Assembly (NCBI RefSeq): GCF_016901955.1
Contig: NZ_JACJLC010000011.1
Coordinates: 1 to 60,854, forward strand
Direction: 5' to 3'
DNA from: Pseudoflavonifractor phocaeensis
GTDB taxonomy: Bacteria; Bacillota; Clostridia; Oscillospirales; Oscillospiraceae
Length of the DNA: 60,854 nucleotides
Notes under the pieces: model-generated
Told to the model about the DNA's origin: nothing
Databases searched by the model: none
The model's input: the letters and a program-made list of their open reading frames with translations, nothing else
In this document: positions 16,846 through 25,970 of the stretch, piece after piece
How the letters are laid out: every line of letters begins with the position of its first letter
Position numbering within the stretch: position 1 is the stretch's first letter
Program-made: the position numbers and the translations under genes

Positions 16846-18415
16846 ACTGGATTACATGGCCCAGGTGGAGGGGCTCCACGCCTCTCCGGAGCTGCGGGCG
16901 CGGCTGGATGCCCTGGCCCGTGAACCCAGGCCCCGGAGGCGGTTCAAGCCCTGGATGGGGGTGTGCGCCGCCCTGGCGGTGGTGGTGATCGGCGCGGGGG
17001 TATTCAGCGGCGCCATCCCCCTGCCCCGGTTCGGGGGCAGCGCCGGCGGAGGCGGCCACGACGAGGGCTCCACCTTCATGTCCTACGCCGGGCCGGTATT
17101 CCCCCTGACCCTGGGGGAGGAAAACGACAATATCACGGCGGAGCGGGACGTCACCCTGGACTTCGCCTCCTGGGAGCCGGTGTGGGTGGAGACGCCGGAA
17201 ATGGACGCCGGGGGCTACTGGAGCCGGTCCACCGACATTCTGGTCACCGACTCCTACACCCTGACCAACCACAGCGACACCGACCAAAGTATCACCATAT
17301 ACTATCCCTTTGTCAGTTCCGTCCAGCAGCTGTGGGAAGAGTCCCCCACCCTCACCGTTGACGGCCAGGCGTTGGAGACCTCCCTGCGGGCAGGGGACTA
17401 CTCCGGCGGCTTCCAGGGTGCCTGGGGGGAGGAATTCCAGGCCACCGGGGAGAACCCAGGCACTGCCAACCTGCTCTATCCCGAGAGCTGGGAGGACTAC
17501 AAGGCCCTGCTGGCCGACGGCAGCTATCTGGAGGGGGCCCTGACCCAGCTGCCCGACCTGAGCCACGTACCCGCCATCGTCTACCGCTTCACCGACGCCT
17601 GGGGCGGTCCCGAGGACGAGGAGCACCCCAACCCCACCCTCCGGGTGCTCTTCTCCCTGGATTACGCAAAGACCGCCGTGCTCTCCACCGGCTTCCACGC
17701 CGGGATGTACGACCGGGAGAACGGGATCATGGGCAAGGGCTTCTCCATCCCCCAGCCCGGCGACCTGCACCCCACAGAGGAGTGGTGCCTCATTGTGGTG
17801 GGGGAGGACATCTCTGACATCACCACCCAGGGCTATGTCACCGGCGGGTGGGACACCGAGGAGACCATGGAGGCCGGGGCCACCATGGAGCGGTATGAGA
17901 CCGATCTGGCCACCGCCCTGCGCACCCACTATCTGGACCAGGCCTGGGAGAGGCTGGAGAAGGCCCCCGGCATGACCTACGAGCTGTACTGCGGCCTGGC
18001 CTTTGACTTCTATCTCACCTACGGCTCCCTGTCCGACCACCCCATGGAGCGCTATGACGACAGTATGCTGAACACCGAGTTTGCCCTGGTGGACCGGGTG
18101 TTCTATCTCACAGGGGAGCTCACCATCCCCGCCGGGGGCAGCGTCACCCTCACCGCCAACATGACCAAGGAGGCCAGTTATGACCACTACTGCGCCCACA
18201 CCGAAAACCAGGGGGTGTACGGCTACGACCTGGTGACCCAGCTGGGCTCCAACCTGACCTGCACAAGCCAGACCGCCACCCTGGAGGACCGGGGGTTCAT
18301 CGAAATCGTCCGGCAGAACTTCGGCTTCGACCTGGACAACGGGGTGAACACCGTCACCCTGGACCCGGCGCAGGAGCATTATTACATGGAGGTACGCCGC
18401 ACCGCAGACGAATAG
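16838..18415 (+). CDS. Single-pass membrane protein, likely anti-sigma factor
   Basis: The 525-residue product starts at ATG 16838, eight bases after GGAGG and inside the sigma stop region, so translation is coupled. About 35 cytoplasmic residues precede a transmembrane segment (MGVCAALAVVVIGAGVF). The remaining 470 residues are predicted outside the membrane, are rich in Asp, Glu, Thr and Tyr, and show no family I recognise. Coupling to a sigma gene makes an anti-sigma role the best inference. No zinc-binding HxxxCxxC motif is seen. It may sense an envelope ligand. Confidence 0.65.
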   Translation: MNRLDYMAQVEGLHASPELRARLDALAREPRPRRRFKPWMGVCAALAVVVIGAGVFSGAIPLPRFGGSAGGGGHDEGSTFMSYAGPVFPLTLGEENDNITAERDVTLDFASWEPVWVETPEMDAGGYWSRSTDILVTDSYTLTNHSDTDQSITIYYPFVSSVQQLWEESPTLTVDGQALETSLRAGDYSGGFQGAWGEEFQATGENPGTANLLYPESWEDYKALLADGSYLEGALTQLPDLSHVPAIVYRFTDAWGGPEDEEHPNPTLRVLFSLDYAKTAVLSTGFHAGMYDRENGIMGKGFSIPQPGDLHPTEEWCLIVVGEDISDITTQGYVTGGWDTEETMEAGATMERYETDLATALRTHYLDQAWERLEKAPGMTYELYCGLAFDFYLTYGSLSDHPMERYDDSMLNTEFALVDRVFYLTGELTIPAGGSVTLTANMTKEASYDHYCAHTENQGVYGYDLVTQLGSNLTCTSQTATLEDRGFIEIVRQNFGFDLDNGVNTVTLDPAQEHYYMEVRRTADE

Positions 18416-18420
18416 GCAGT

Positions 18421-18452
18421 AAAAGAGCCGCCCGTCCGGGCGGCTCTTTTTT
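18421..18452 (+). terminator. Bidirectional terminator
   Basis: A 14-base stem (AAAAGAGCCGCCCG and its complement, 2-base loop) with T-runs on both strands separates the sigma operon from the convergent citrate synthase gene. Confidence 0.9.
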
Positions 18453-18460
18453 CATGGGGT

Positions 18461-19825
18461 TCAGCGTTCCTCCATGGGCACATAGTCTGTGTGGGTACCC
18501 ACGTACTTGTAGGCGGGGCGGATGATCTTGCTCATGTTGATGAGCTCCTCGATGCGGTGGGCGGACCAGCCAGCCACACGGGCCATGGCAAAGATGGGGG
18601 TGTACAGCTCCAGGGGCAGCTCCAGCATGTGATACACGAAGCCGGAGTAGAAGTCCACGTTGGCGGAGACCCCCTTGTACATCTTGCGCTCGCCGGAGAT
18701 GACCTCGGGACCCAGCTTGGCTACCAGGGAGTACAGCTCGTACTCCTCGTCCCGGCCCTTCTCTCGGGAGAGCTTTTCCACAAAGGACTTGAACACGTTG
18801 GCACGGGGATCGGACAGGGAGTAGACGGCGTGGCCCATGCCGTAGATGAGCCCGGCCTTGTCGAAGGCCTCCTTGTTCAGTAGGGCCCGCAGGTAGTGCT
18901 TGATCTCGTCCTCGTCCTTCCAGTCGGTCACCGTCTTTTTCATGTCCTCAAACATCTGCACCACCTTGATGTTGGCGCCGCCGTGCTTGGGACCCTTCAG
19001 GGAGGCCAGAGCGGCCGCCATGCAGGAATAGGTATCGGTGCCGGAGGAAGTGACTACGTGGGTGGTAAAGGTGGAGTTATTGCCGCCGCCGTGCTCAGCG
19101 TGGAGAGTGAGACAGATGTCCAGCACATGGGCCTCCCAGAAGGAATAGGAGGAATCAGCTCGCAGCAGGGTAAGGATGTTCTCCGCCGCCGACAGCTCCG
19201 GCCGGGGGGCGTGGATGTACAGGCTGCTGCCGCTCTTATAGTTCCAGGCCTGGTAGCCGTAGACGCTGAGCATGGGGAACAGGGCGATGAGCTGGACACA
19301 CTGGCGCATCACGTTGGGCAGGGAGATGTCGTCCGCCCGGTCGTCATAGGAGGCGAGATTGAGCACGCTGCGGGCCAGAGAGTTCATAATGTCATGGCTG
19401 GGGGCCTTCAGGATGACGTCTCGCACAAAATTATTGGGCAGGGAACGGTAGTAGGAGAGCTGCTTGGTGAAGCTGTCCAGTTCCTCCTTGGTGGGCAGCT
19501 TGCCCAGCAGCAGCAGATAGGCGGTCTCCTCGAAGCCAAAGCGGTTCTCCCGCAGGGCGCCCGCCACCAGCTCTTCCACGTCCACTCCACGGTAATATAG
19601 CTTGCCCTCGCAGGGGAGTTCTTCGCCGTCCACGACCTTTTTGGCCACGATGTCGGACACCTCGGTGAGCCCGGCCAGGACACCCTTGCCGTTCAGGTCA
19701 CGCAAGCCCCGCTTCACATCGTATTTCACATAATCGTCCGGATCGATACGGCTGTTGTCCCGGGCGCACCCTGCCAGGGCCTGGATCTCAGAGGTGATAT
19801 CACAATAGTTTGGATTGGTAGCCAT
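18461..19825 (-). CDS. Citrate synthase
   Basis: The 454-residue enzyme joins oxaloacetate and acetyl-CoA. Catalytic motifs are visible: LHAEHGGGNNSTF with the first histidine, YGMGHAVYSLSDPRA with the second, and ANVDFYSGFVY with the aspartate. It is somewhat longer than the 370-residue bacterial short form because of an N-terminal extension, as in a known Clostridia clade. Together with pyruvate carboxylase and glutamate dehydrogenase in this window it can supply the oxidative branch to glutamate. GGAGG precedes the ATG. Confidence 0.93.
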   Translation of the reverse strand: MATNPNYCDITSEIQALAGCARDNSRIDPDDYVKYDVKRGLRDLNGKGVLAGLTEVSDIVAKKVVDGEELPCEGKLYYRGVDVEELVAGALRENRFGFEETAYLLLLGKLPTKEELDSFTKQLSYYRSLPNNFVRDVILKAPSHDIMNSLARSVLNLASYDDRADDISLPNVMRQCVQLIALFPMLSVYGYQAWNYKSGSSLYIHAPRPELSAAENILTLLRADSSYSFWEAHVLDICLTLHAEHGGGNNSTFTTHVVTSSGTDTYSCMAAALASLKGPKHGGANIKVVQMFEDMKKTVTDWKDEDEIKHYLRALLNKEAFDKAGLIYGMGHAVYSLSDPRANVFKSFVEKLSREKGRDEEYELYSLVAKLGPEVISGERKMYKGVSANVDFYSGFVYHMLELPLELYTPIFAMARVAGWSAHRIEELINMSKIIRPAYKYVGTHTDYVPMEER

Positions 19826-19978
19826 GTAAAACCTCCATTCATTCTTCCCGTTTGGGGTCTGTCGATCCCCTGTCTGATAGCTTGATTGCTAACTATTATC
19901 CCATAGAAATGTTACCATAATGTGAAGGAGACCCGAAATTTTTTGCATGAAATTCCGGATATATCCGAATATTTTCCA

Positions 19979-20015
19979 TAAAAGGCCCGCCGTATCCATA
20001 CGGCAGGCCTTTATA
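19979..20015 (-). terminator. Terminator of the CorA gene
   Basis: A hairpin with stem AAAGGCC..GCCGTA and one mismatch lies directly after the corA stop, with a T-rich right flank on the minus strand. Confidence 0.8.
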
Positions 20016-20016
20016 C

Positions 20017-20940
20017 TCAAAACAGGTCTTTCTTTTTCAGGATGATCCCCACCACCAGAATGACCACCACCGACAGGGCCAGAGGGAACCACCAGAAGTG
20101 ATCCAGAGGCAGGTTGGCCACGTTCATGCCGTAGAAGCTGAAAAAGATGTTGGGGATGGTGAGCAGGATGGTGATGGAGGTGAGCACCTTCATGATCACG
20201 TTCAGGTTGTTGGAGATGACGCTGGCGAAGGCGTCCATCATACCGGAGATGATGGAGGAATAGATGTTGGCCATCTCGATGGCCTGGCGCACCTCGATGA
20301 GCACGTCCTCCAGCAGGTCGTGGTCCTCCTCATAAAGGGTAATGATGCGACCCCGGAGGATCTTCTCCAGGGTGACCTCATTGGCCTTCAGGGAGGTATT
20401 GAAGTAGACCAGGGACTTTTCCAGGTCCAGCAGTTGGATGAGCTCCTTGTTCCGCTGGGATTTGTAGAGCTGGCGCTCCATATAGTTGTAGATCTTATCG
20501 ATCTGCTTCAGGTATTGCAGGAAGCGTTTGGCTACCTGGAGCAGCATATAGAGGATGAACTGGGTGCGCTTCTGAGTGTCAGCGTTGCGCACCAGCCCAT
20601 CTTGAAAGTCCTTCAGGATGGAGGTTTCCTTCAGGCAAACGGTAATGATGTGCTTTTCCGTCACGATAATGCCCAGAGGAAGGGTGGAATACACCACCGC
20701 GTCGTCCTTTTCCACCGAGGGGGCGTCGATGATAATAAGGGTCTGTCCGTCCTCAGTGTCGATACGGGAGGTCTCCTCCTCGTCCAGGGCGGCCCGCAGG
20801 AAGGTGGGCTCCACCCCCAGAGTCACCGCTACCGTGTTCAGTTCGTCCTCGCTGGGGTAGGTCAAATTGACCCAGCAGCCGTCCTGGACAGACTCCAGAC
20901 GGGTCATTTTACCGTTGATGGTCTTGTGGATCGAAAGCAA
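20017..20940 (-). CDS. corA: CorA-family magnesium transporter
   Basis: This is a CorA-type divalent-cation channel of about 307 residues. A cytoplasmic alpha/beta domain is followed by a long helix (about residues 140-240) and two C-terminal transmembrane helices. The first ends with the selectivity motif YGMN (FFSFYGMNVANLPLD), and the last ends in a short basic tail. The frame is open to 20994, but TTG at 20938-20940 has GGAAAGG nine bases upstream, whereas GTG at 20949 has it one base away, so I chose TTG. A structured leader and a promoter lie upstream. Confidence 0.87.
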   Translation of the reverse strand: MLSIHKTINGKMTRLESVQDGCWVNLTYPSEDELNTVAVTLGVEPTFLRAALDEEETSRIDTEDGQTLIIIDAPSVEKDDAVVYSTLPLGIIVTEKHIITVCLKETSILKDFQDGLVRNADTQKRTQFILYMLLQVAKRFLQYLKQIDKIYNYMERQLYKSQRNKELIQLLDLEKSLVYFNTSLKANEVTLEKILRGRIITLYEEDHDLLEDVLIEVRQAIEMANIYSSIISGMMDAFASVISNNLNVIMKVLTSITILLTIPNIFFSFYGMNVANLPLDHFWWFPLALSVVVILVVGIILKKKDLF

Positions 20941-20984
20941 ATTACTCACGCCTTTCCGGGCGCAGGGGCAAAATGAGCATAAAA

Positions 20985-21209
20985 ATCCCCGCACACCTAT
21001 TGTCTCTTGGAACCGCTCACCCTATTCAGGGGACGGCAACGGAGCACAGGCGTACGGGCGTCACGCAGACCAAGGGTCACAGGGACAACAGATACGCCGT
21101 GCCAGATTTGGAATACGCTCGACTCAGAGGGTCACCGCTCACGGCGCATATCACTCCCTTATTTCTTGAGTTTGGGCCATAGATCCCTTTCCAGGCCTGG
21201 CCGGGTTAT
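20985..21209 (-). ncRNA. Structured corA leader or small RNA candidate
   Basis: Between the promoter and corA lie about 225 GC-rich bases with no credible gene. On the minus strand GCAC-GGCGTA pairs with TACGCC-T-GTGC to form a long interrupted rod, and ACCCT/AGGGT pairing lies outside it. It matches no RNA family I can recall with certainty (no M-box signature). It could be a metal-responsive leader or an independent RNA. Confidence 0.35.
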
Positions 21210-21238
21210 ATTATATGCCTTTTTCCGCCGGATTGCAA
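21210..21238 (-). promoter_or_regulatory. Promoter of the corA leader
   Basis: On the minus strand TTGCAA and TATAAT are separated by 17 bases, a near-consensus promoter about 270 bases before the corA start. Confidence 0.75.
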
Positions 21239-21254
21239 CCCTGCAAAACGCAAA

Positions 21255-21285
21255 ACCGGGAGCCGCCCATTGGGCGGCTCCCGGT
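21255..21285 (-). terminator. Terminator of ftsZ and the dcw cluster
   Basis: A perfect 14-base stem (ACCGGGAGCCGCCC and its complement, 3-base loop) followed on the minus strand by TTTTGCGTTTT lies seven bases after ftsZ. Confidence 0.9.
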
Positions 21286-21292
21286 AAATACG

Positions 21293-22414
21293 TCAGCGGT
21301 TGCGGTTGAAGATCTTGAAAATATCTTCAAAGGGATCGTCCTCGGCGGGAGCGATAGCATCCTGCTGAGGAGCAGCGGCGCTGGCCTGGGACTGCTGCTG
21401 GGCAGCCCCCTTCTTCTCGGCGGCAGCGGTAAAGGGCTTATTGGGCATAGATCCCTCAGCCTCCTCAAAGCCAGTGGAAATGACGGTGACCCGGATCTCG
21501 TCCTCCAGAGTATCGTCGAAGGCGGCGCCAAAGATGATAAGGGCATCGGGATGGGCGGCCTGCTGCACCAGGTTGGCGGCAGTTTCCACTTCCTCCAGGC
21601 CAATATCCACCGAGCCGGTGACGTTGACCAGCACACCCTTGGCCCCGTTGATGGAGGTCTCCAGCAGGGGACTGGAAATAGCCATCTTGGCAGCTTCCTC
21701 GGCCTTGTTCTTGCCACCGGCCCGGCCCACGCCCATGTGGGCCATGCCCGCGTTCTGCATGACGGCGGTAACATCGGCAAAGTCCAGGTTGATGAAGCCG
21801 GTATTCTTGATCAGGTCGGAGATAGACTGTACCGCCTGGCGGAGCACATCATCGGCGATCTCAAAGGCGTTCTGGAAGGTGATCTTCTGATCGGTGGCGT
21901 ATTTCAGCCGCTCATTGGGAATGATGACCAAGCTATCCACTCGGGTGCGCAACTCCTCAATGCCCTTTTCGGCCTGCTGCATCCGGCGGCGGCCCTCAAA
22001 GTTAAAGGGCTTGGTGACCACGCCCACGGTGAGGATACCCATTTCCTTGGCAATGTCGGCCACGATGGGGGCCGCGCCGGTACCAGTACCGCCGCCCATG
22101 CCGGCGGTAATGAACACCATATCGGCGTCCTCCAGGGCCTTGGACACCGCGTTGCGGCTCTCCTCGGCAGACTTACGGCCCACCTCAGGATCGCTGCCTG
22201 CCCCCTGACCGCCGGTAAGCTTCTCACCGATCTGGATTTTAAAGGTAGCACTGGAAACGGAAAGGGCCTGCTTGTCCGTATTCACAGCAATAAAGTCCAC
22301 GCCCTTGGTACCGGATTTCACCATCCGGTTGACCACGTTGTTACCACCGCCGCCAACACCGATCACCTTGATGGTGACTACGTTATCGGGGCCGGTGTCC
22401 AGTCCAAACGCCAT
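21293..22414 (-). CDS. ftsZ: Cell division protein FtsZ
   Basis: This tubulin-like GTPase polymerises into the division ring. The 373 residues show the GTP-binding [13 protein letters not shown], the tubulin signature [11 protein letters not shown], and the T7-loop region. A low-complexity Gln/Ala linker ends in the conserved tail [14 protein letters not shown], which binds partners such as FtsA or SepF. The ATG at 22414 has AGGAGGAG upstream. The longer frame to 22453 has no such site. It is the last gene of the dcw cluster. The spoIIGA-sigE-sigG genes that follow ftsZ in many relatives are not here. Confidence 0.97.
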   Translation of the reverse strand: MAFGLDTGPDNVVTIKVIGVGGGGNNVVNRMVKSGTKGVDFIAVNTDKQALSVSSATFKIQIGEKLTGGQGAGSDPEVGRKSAEESRNAVSKALEDADMVFITAGMGGGTGTGAAPIVADIAKEMGILTVGVVTKPFNFEGRRRMQQAEKGIEELRTRVDSLVIIPNERLKYATDQKITFQNAFEIADDVLRQAVQSISDLIKNTGFINLDFADVTAVMQNAGMAHMGVGRAGGKNKAEEAAKMAISSPLLETSINGAKGVLVNVTGSVDIGLEEVETAANLVQQAAHPDALIIFGAAFDDTLEDEIRVTVISTGFEEAEGSMPNKPFTAAAEKKGAAQQQSQASAAAPQQDAIAPAEDDPFEDIFKIFNRNR

Positions 22415-22474
22415 AACTGCTCCTCCTATGTAAAACGATTTCGTGCAAAACACACAGATAAAGGGTAACTTTCA

Positions 22475-22861
22475 TCACTTGTTGTCGGGCTCCCGACCAG
22501 ATACTATATCTTGGTTTATTTTATCTCTCTTTTGCTTTAAGGTCAATAGCTCCCGGCGGATTTTAGCAAAGTTTTGAAAGATGCGGGTACCGAACACCAC
22601 CACCGCCGCCAGATACAGGGGGATGCCCAGTTTCTCCCCCAGCCAGGTCAGCAGCACGGCCAGCAGGGCGTTGCCGATGGTGCCCGAGAGGAAGACGGAC
22701 AGGCGGAACTCCTTCTGCACCCGGGCGCAGTAGCCGCCCAGGGCGGAGTCCAGGGCAGCCAGCAGGCCGGCCGCCGCGTAGAGGGAGTATTGGGCGGGGA
22801 TGGTCCAGGGGACCAGCACGCCGATGAGCAGGCCGCACAGCAGGCCGATCAGCTCCAGCAT
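22475..22861 (-). CDS. sbp: Small basic protein Sbp (DUF1290)
   Basis: The 128-residue protein has three hydrophobic segments (IGLLCGLLIGVLVPWTI, YAAAGLLAALDSALGGYCA, GNALLAVLLTWLGEKLGIPL) and a basic tail. This is the Sbp family encoded between divIB and ftsZ in Firmicutes, whose function is unknown. Its ATG overlaps the stop of the DUF881 gene, so the two are coupled. The tail after FGTRIFQNFAKIRRELL is charged and may contact the cytoplasm. Confidence 0.85.
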   Translation of the reverse strand: MLELIGLLCGLLIGVLVPWTIPAQYSLYAAAGLLAALDSALGGYCARVQKEFRLSVFLSGTIGNALLAVLLTWLGEKLGIPLYLAAVVVFGTRIFQNFAKIRRELLTLKQKRDKINQDIVSGREPDNK

Positions 22862-23607
22862 CAGCCGTTCCCCTCCTCTCCGGTGACGGTGTGGGCGTAC
22901 CGGTACTCCACGGTACCACTGTATTTGGGGATGAGCAGCAGGTCGTTCATGGTCACCTTCACGGTGATCCCCCACTGGCCCAGCACGTCCACCACCCCGT
23001 TGCGCATGGTGAGGGCGTTGTACAGGGTCTCCTTGTCGCCGATGGCGAAGATGACGTAGGGGGCGGCGTACCGCCGTCCGTTCACCGTCACCACCGCCCC
23101 GGTGCAGCGGATCTCGCTGTTGGCCAGCAGCCGCTCTCCGTTGAGGGAGATGGCCTCCGCTCCCGCTGAGCGCAGCTCGTTGACCACGGACAAAAGATCG
23201 CTGTCGTGGATGAGATAGTCGGCCTCATTGCCGGTGACGTTGCTCTGGGTGGAGTCCTCCAGGATGATGCACACCCCGGGTCCCTCCACATCGGTGCGGC
23301 CGGCGGTGATCTCCAGCTGCTCCAGCTCCTGGCGCAGGGCCTCGCTCCCCGCCTCGCCGGAGGCGGCCTGCTCCCGGTAGATGGACAGCTCGCTCTGGAG
23401 CTGCTTCACCTGGTCCTCCAGGGCCTCATTCTGCTCAGACTGCTCGTTGTATAACTCCTGCAAGGTCTCCAGGCGGCTGGCGCTGGCAGCATCCGCCGCT
23501 CCGGTGAGCTGTACCGTCCGCAGCTGGGCAGCCAGCAAATAGCCCACGATGATGCACACCACCACCACGGCCAGTTCCCCTTTGTTTCGTTTCCATTTGA
23601 TCTTCAT
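22861..23607 (-). CDS. DUF881 protein (YlxW/YlxX-like)
   Basis: The 248-residue membrane-anchored protein has one N-terminal transmembrane helix (LAVVVVCIIVGYLLAAQL) and a coiled coil of about 60 residues (ELYNEQSEQNEALEDQVKQL). A globular DUF881 domain follows, with GPGVCIILEDS and DLLSVVNELRSAGAEAISLN. Proteins of this family are always near divIB or ftsZ in Firmicutes and their role is not established. It sits between divIB and sbp and overlaps sbp by one base. Confidence 0.87.
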   Translation of the reverse strand: MKIKWKRNKGELAVVVVCIIVGYLLAAQLRTVQLTGAADAASASRLETLQELYNEQSEQNEALEDQVKQLQSELSIYREQAASGEAGSEALRQELEQLEITAGRTDVEGPGVCIILEDSTQSNVTGNEADYLIHDSDLLSVVNELRSAGAEAISLNGERLLANSEIRCTGAVVTVNGRRYAAPYVIFAIGDKETLYNALTMRNGVVDVLGQWGITVKVTMNDLLLIPKYSGTVEYRYAHTVTGEEGNG

Positions 23608-23629
23608 GCTCTGAATACGTCTCCTTGCC

Positions 23630-24559
23630 TCAGGCGGCGGGATCGCCGTTTCCGGCGTCTGTGTCCCCGGCGTTACCGGCCTCGCCGGCATCCTCTCCGG
23701 GATCAGTGCTTGCCTCCGGAGTCTGAACCGGAGTTTCCGCAGTCTGGTTCTCTTCTGCGCCCTCCCAGCCTGACGGCAGCCACCGCTCCGGCAGCAGATG
23801 GATCTCGGCGCTCTCATAATTCTGGTCCAGGGTGCCGGTACGGGGCAGGCCCCGCTGGTCCATGGTTTCCAGGGCCAGCTTCAACTCGTAGGTCTCCTGG
23901 GTAAAGTCCCCGTTCAGTGGGAACACCACCGTCAATTCCTCCCCATAGCCGAACCGGATCTCGTTGCCCGAGGTCAAATCGATAAAGGAGGTGAGACTTC
24001 CGGTCATCTCCCGGGCCTGGATGGCCGCCAGAAAGGACTGGAGCCGCTCCAGCTTGTCCTGCTGCTCGGGAGAAACCGTCAGAGAGTTGCCCACAGTGGG
24101 GTCCACCGGAGTCAGACCCAGCAGTTTGGGCTTGCCATCCACCAGGGACTGGTCCCCCATCTCCAGCAGCTTGCACTTGCTGTCCATCAGCCAACAGGTA
24201 CCGCCGCTCTCCACCCAGAGGACGCCAGTGCTCTCCTTCACCTCAAAGATCAAGGTATCGGGCAGCTTTCGGCTGATGGATACCTCATCCACATAGGGCA
24301 GGCGTGTGAGGATCCGCCGGGCTATCTGGTATTTGTTTAGGGTGAAGAGATTGTCCCCCTCCTCCACCTGAGCCGCGGCGATGATCTCTTCCTGCGTATA
24401 CCGGCTGTTGCCCGTCACCACCATGGTGTGGACCCGGAAAAAAATCACGCAGCCAGCCAGAATGGCGGCAAGAATCAGCACGATGGACAGCAGCATATAG
24501 AGGCCGCCAAAGCGCCCCCGGTTCCTCCGCCGTCCTCGTCTGTTCCGTCTTGCCGCCAT
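23630..24559 (-). CDS. ftsQ: Cell division protein FtsQ/DivIB
   Basis: This 309-residue bitopic protein of the divisome has a very basic cytoplasmic start (MAARRNRRGRRRNRGRFGG), one transmembrane helix, a POTRA domain (VHTMVVTGNSRYTQEEIIAA) and the FtsQ/DivIB beta domain. An acidic, proline-rich tail of about 45 residues follows. With FtsL it links the SEDS synthase and transpeptidase to the ring. It lies between murA and the DUF881 gene, as in Bacillus. The long disordered tail is a difference from model species. Confidence 0.87.
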   Translation of the reverse strand: MAARRNRRGRRRNRGRFGGLYMLLSIVLILAAILAGCVIFFRVHTMVVTGNSRYTQEEIIAAAQVEEGDNLFTLNKYQIARRILTRLPYVDEVSISRKLPDTLIFEVKESTGVLWVESGGTCWLMDSKCKLLEMGDQSLVDGKPKLLGLTPVDPTVGNSLTVSPEQQDKLERLQSFLAAIQAREMTGSLTSFIDLTSGNEIRFGYGEELTVVFPLNGDFTQETYELKLALETMDQRGLPRTGTLDQNYESAEIHLLPERWLPSGWEGAEENQTAETPVQTPEASTDPGEDAGEAGNAGDTDAGNGDPAA

Positions 24560-24652
24560 TCTTCCGGTCTCCTGTCTGTGATTTACTCCATCCTCTCACA
24601 GAATGGTTCAAATTCCACTAAGAATTTCTTACATTTTCCTCAAGCTTTTGAG

Positions 24653-25900
24653 TCATACCCGGCGGATGCCGGCTCCCAGCGTCTGGAGGTCACGATCCAG
24701 GGCCTGGTAGCCCCGGTCCATGTGGTGCAGGCCGGTGATGGTGGTGCGTCCCCTGGCGCCCAGAGCGGCCACCACCAGGGCGGCCCCGCCCCGCAGATCG
24801 GAAGCGGCCACTGCTGCCCCATGGAGCCGGTTCACACCGTATACCACGGCCACCCGGCCCTCCACCCGGATATCCGCCCCCATGCGGATGAGCTCATCCA
24901 CATGGCGGTACCGGCTGTCAAACATATTTTCCACAAAAACCGTGCAGCCGGTCCCCCCCGCCAGGGCCGCCATCACCGGAGCCTGGGCGTCGGTGGGAAA
25001 GCCGGGGTAGGGAGCGGTGCGGATGGGACGCACTCCCTTCAGAGGTCCCTGCGCCTTGAGGAAGATCCGGTCTCTGCCGCTGGTCACCTGACAGCCGGCC
25101 TCCGTCAACACCGCCGTCACGGTGGACAGGGTGCGCCAGTCCACGCCAGTGACCTCCACACTTCCGCCCGCCGCCGCCGCGGCACTGAGGTAAGTGGCAG
25201 CCACAATCCGGTCCCCCATAACGGTGTAAGCGCCGCCGTGGAGGGGCCTGCCCCCTTCTACCGTCACTACTGAGCTGCCCGCCCCCCGGACGCTGGCCCC
25301 CAGGGTCTGCAAAAAGCCCTGGAGATCCACGATCTCCGGTTCCCGGGCAGCGTTTGTGATGGTGGTGGTGCCCTGGGCACACACCGCCGCCAGCATGGCG
25401 TTTTCAGTCGCCCCCACGCTGGGCAGGGAAAGAACAATATCCGCCCCACGGAGGGACCCGGAGCAAAACAGGCCACCGTCCGCCTCCTCCACCGTGCCTC
25501 CCAGGGTCCGAATGGCTGCCAGGTGAAGGTCGATGGGTCTGGGGCCCAGCTCGCACCCTCCGGGAGCGCACAGTCTGGCCTGACCCATCCGGCCCAGAAT
25601 AGCCCCCAGAAAGATAACGGAAGAGCGCATCTCCCGCATCAGGCTATCGGGTACTTCCCAGCCGGTTGGGGCGGTAGCGTCCACCACCACCGCCTCCCCT
25701 TGGCGCTCCGCCTTACAGCCCAGCCGCCGCAGGATGGCCAGGGAGGCCTCCACATCGGTAAGGCGGGGGCAGTTTTGGATGACGCAGGTACCAGGGGCCA
25801 GCAGGCAAGCTGCCAGAATGGGCAAAACGCTGTTTTTGGCTCCGTGGACCGCCACCGAGCCATCCAGAGGCCGTCCGCCGTCAATCAGATATGTACTCAT
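24653..25900 (-). CDS. murA: UDP-N-acetylglucosamine 1-carboxyvinyltransferase
   Basis: MurA transfers enolpyruvate from PEP to UDP-GlcNAc, the first committed step of peptidoglycan precursor synthesis and the fosfomycin target. The active-site cysteine is visible in APGGCELGPRPIDLH at about residue 116, and the N-terminal GAKNSVLPILAACLL binds the sugar nucleotide. 415 residues is normal length. GGAGG precedes the ATG. It lies between murG and ftsQ, as in many Clostridia dcw clusters. Confidence 0.94.
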   Translation of the reverse strand: MSTYLIDGGRPLDGSVAVHGAKNSVLPILAACLLAPGTCVIQNCPRLTDVEASLAILRRLGCKAERQGEAVVVDATAPTGWEVPDSLMREMRSSVIFLGAILGRMGQARLCAPGGCELGPRPIDLHLAAIRTLGGTVEEADGGLFCSGSLRGADIVLSLPSVGATENAMLAAVCAQGTTTITNAAREPEIVDLQGFLQTLGASVRGAGSSVVTVEGGRPLHGGAYTVMGDRIVAATYLSAAAAAGGSVEVTGVDWRTLSTVTAVLTEAGCQVTSGRDRIFLKAQGPLKGVRPIRTAPYPGFPTDAQAPVMAALAGGTGCTVFVENMFDSRYRHVDELIRMGADIRVEGRVAVVYGVNRLHGAAVAASDLRGGAALVVAALGARGRTTITGLHHMDRGYQALDRDLQTLGAGIRRV

Positions 25901-25970
25901 GGTTCCATCCTCCGCAGTCAGGATCGTGGTACTCAGGTGCCCTATCCTATGCAGAGGATGAAAATGGGGT

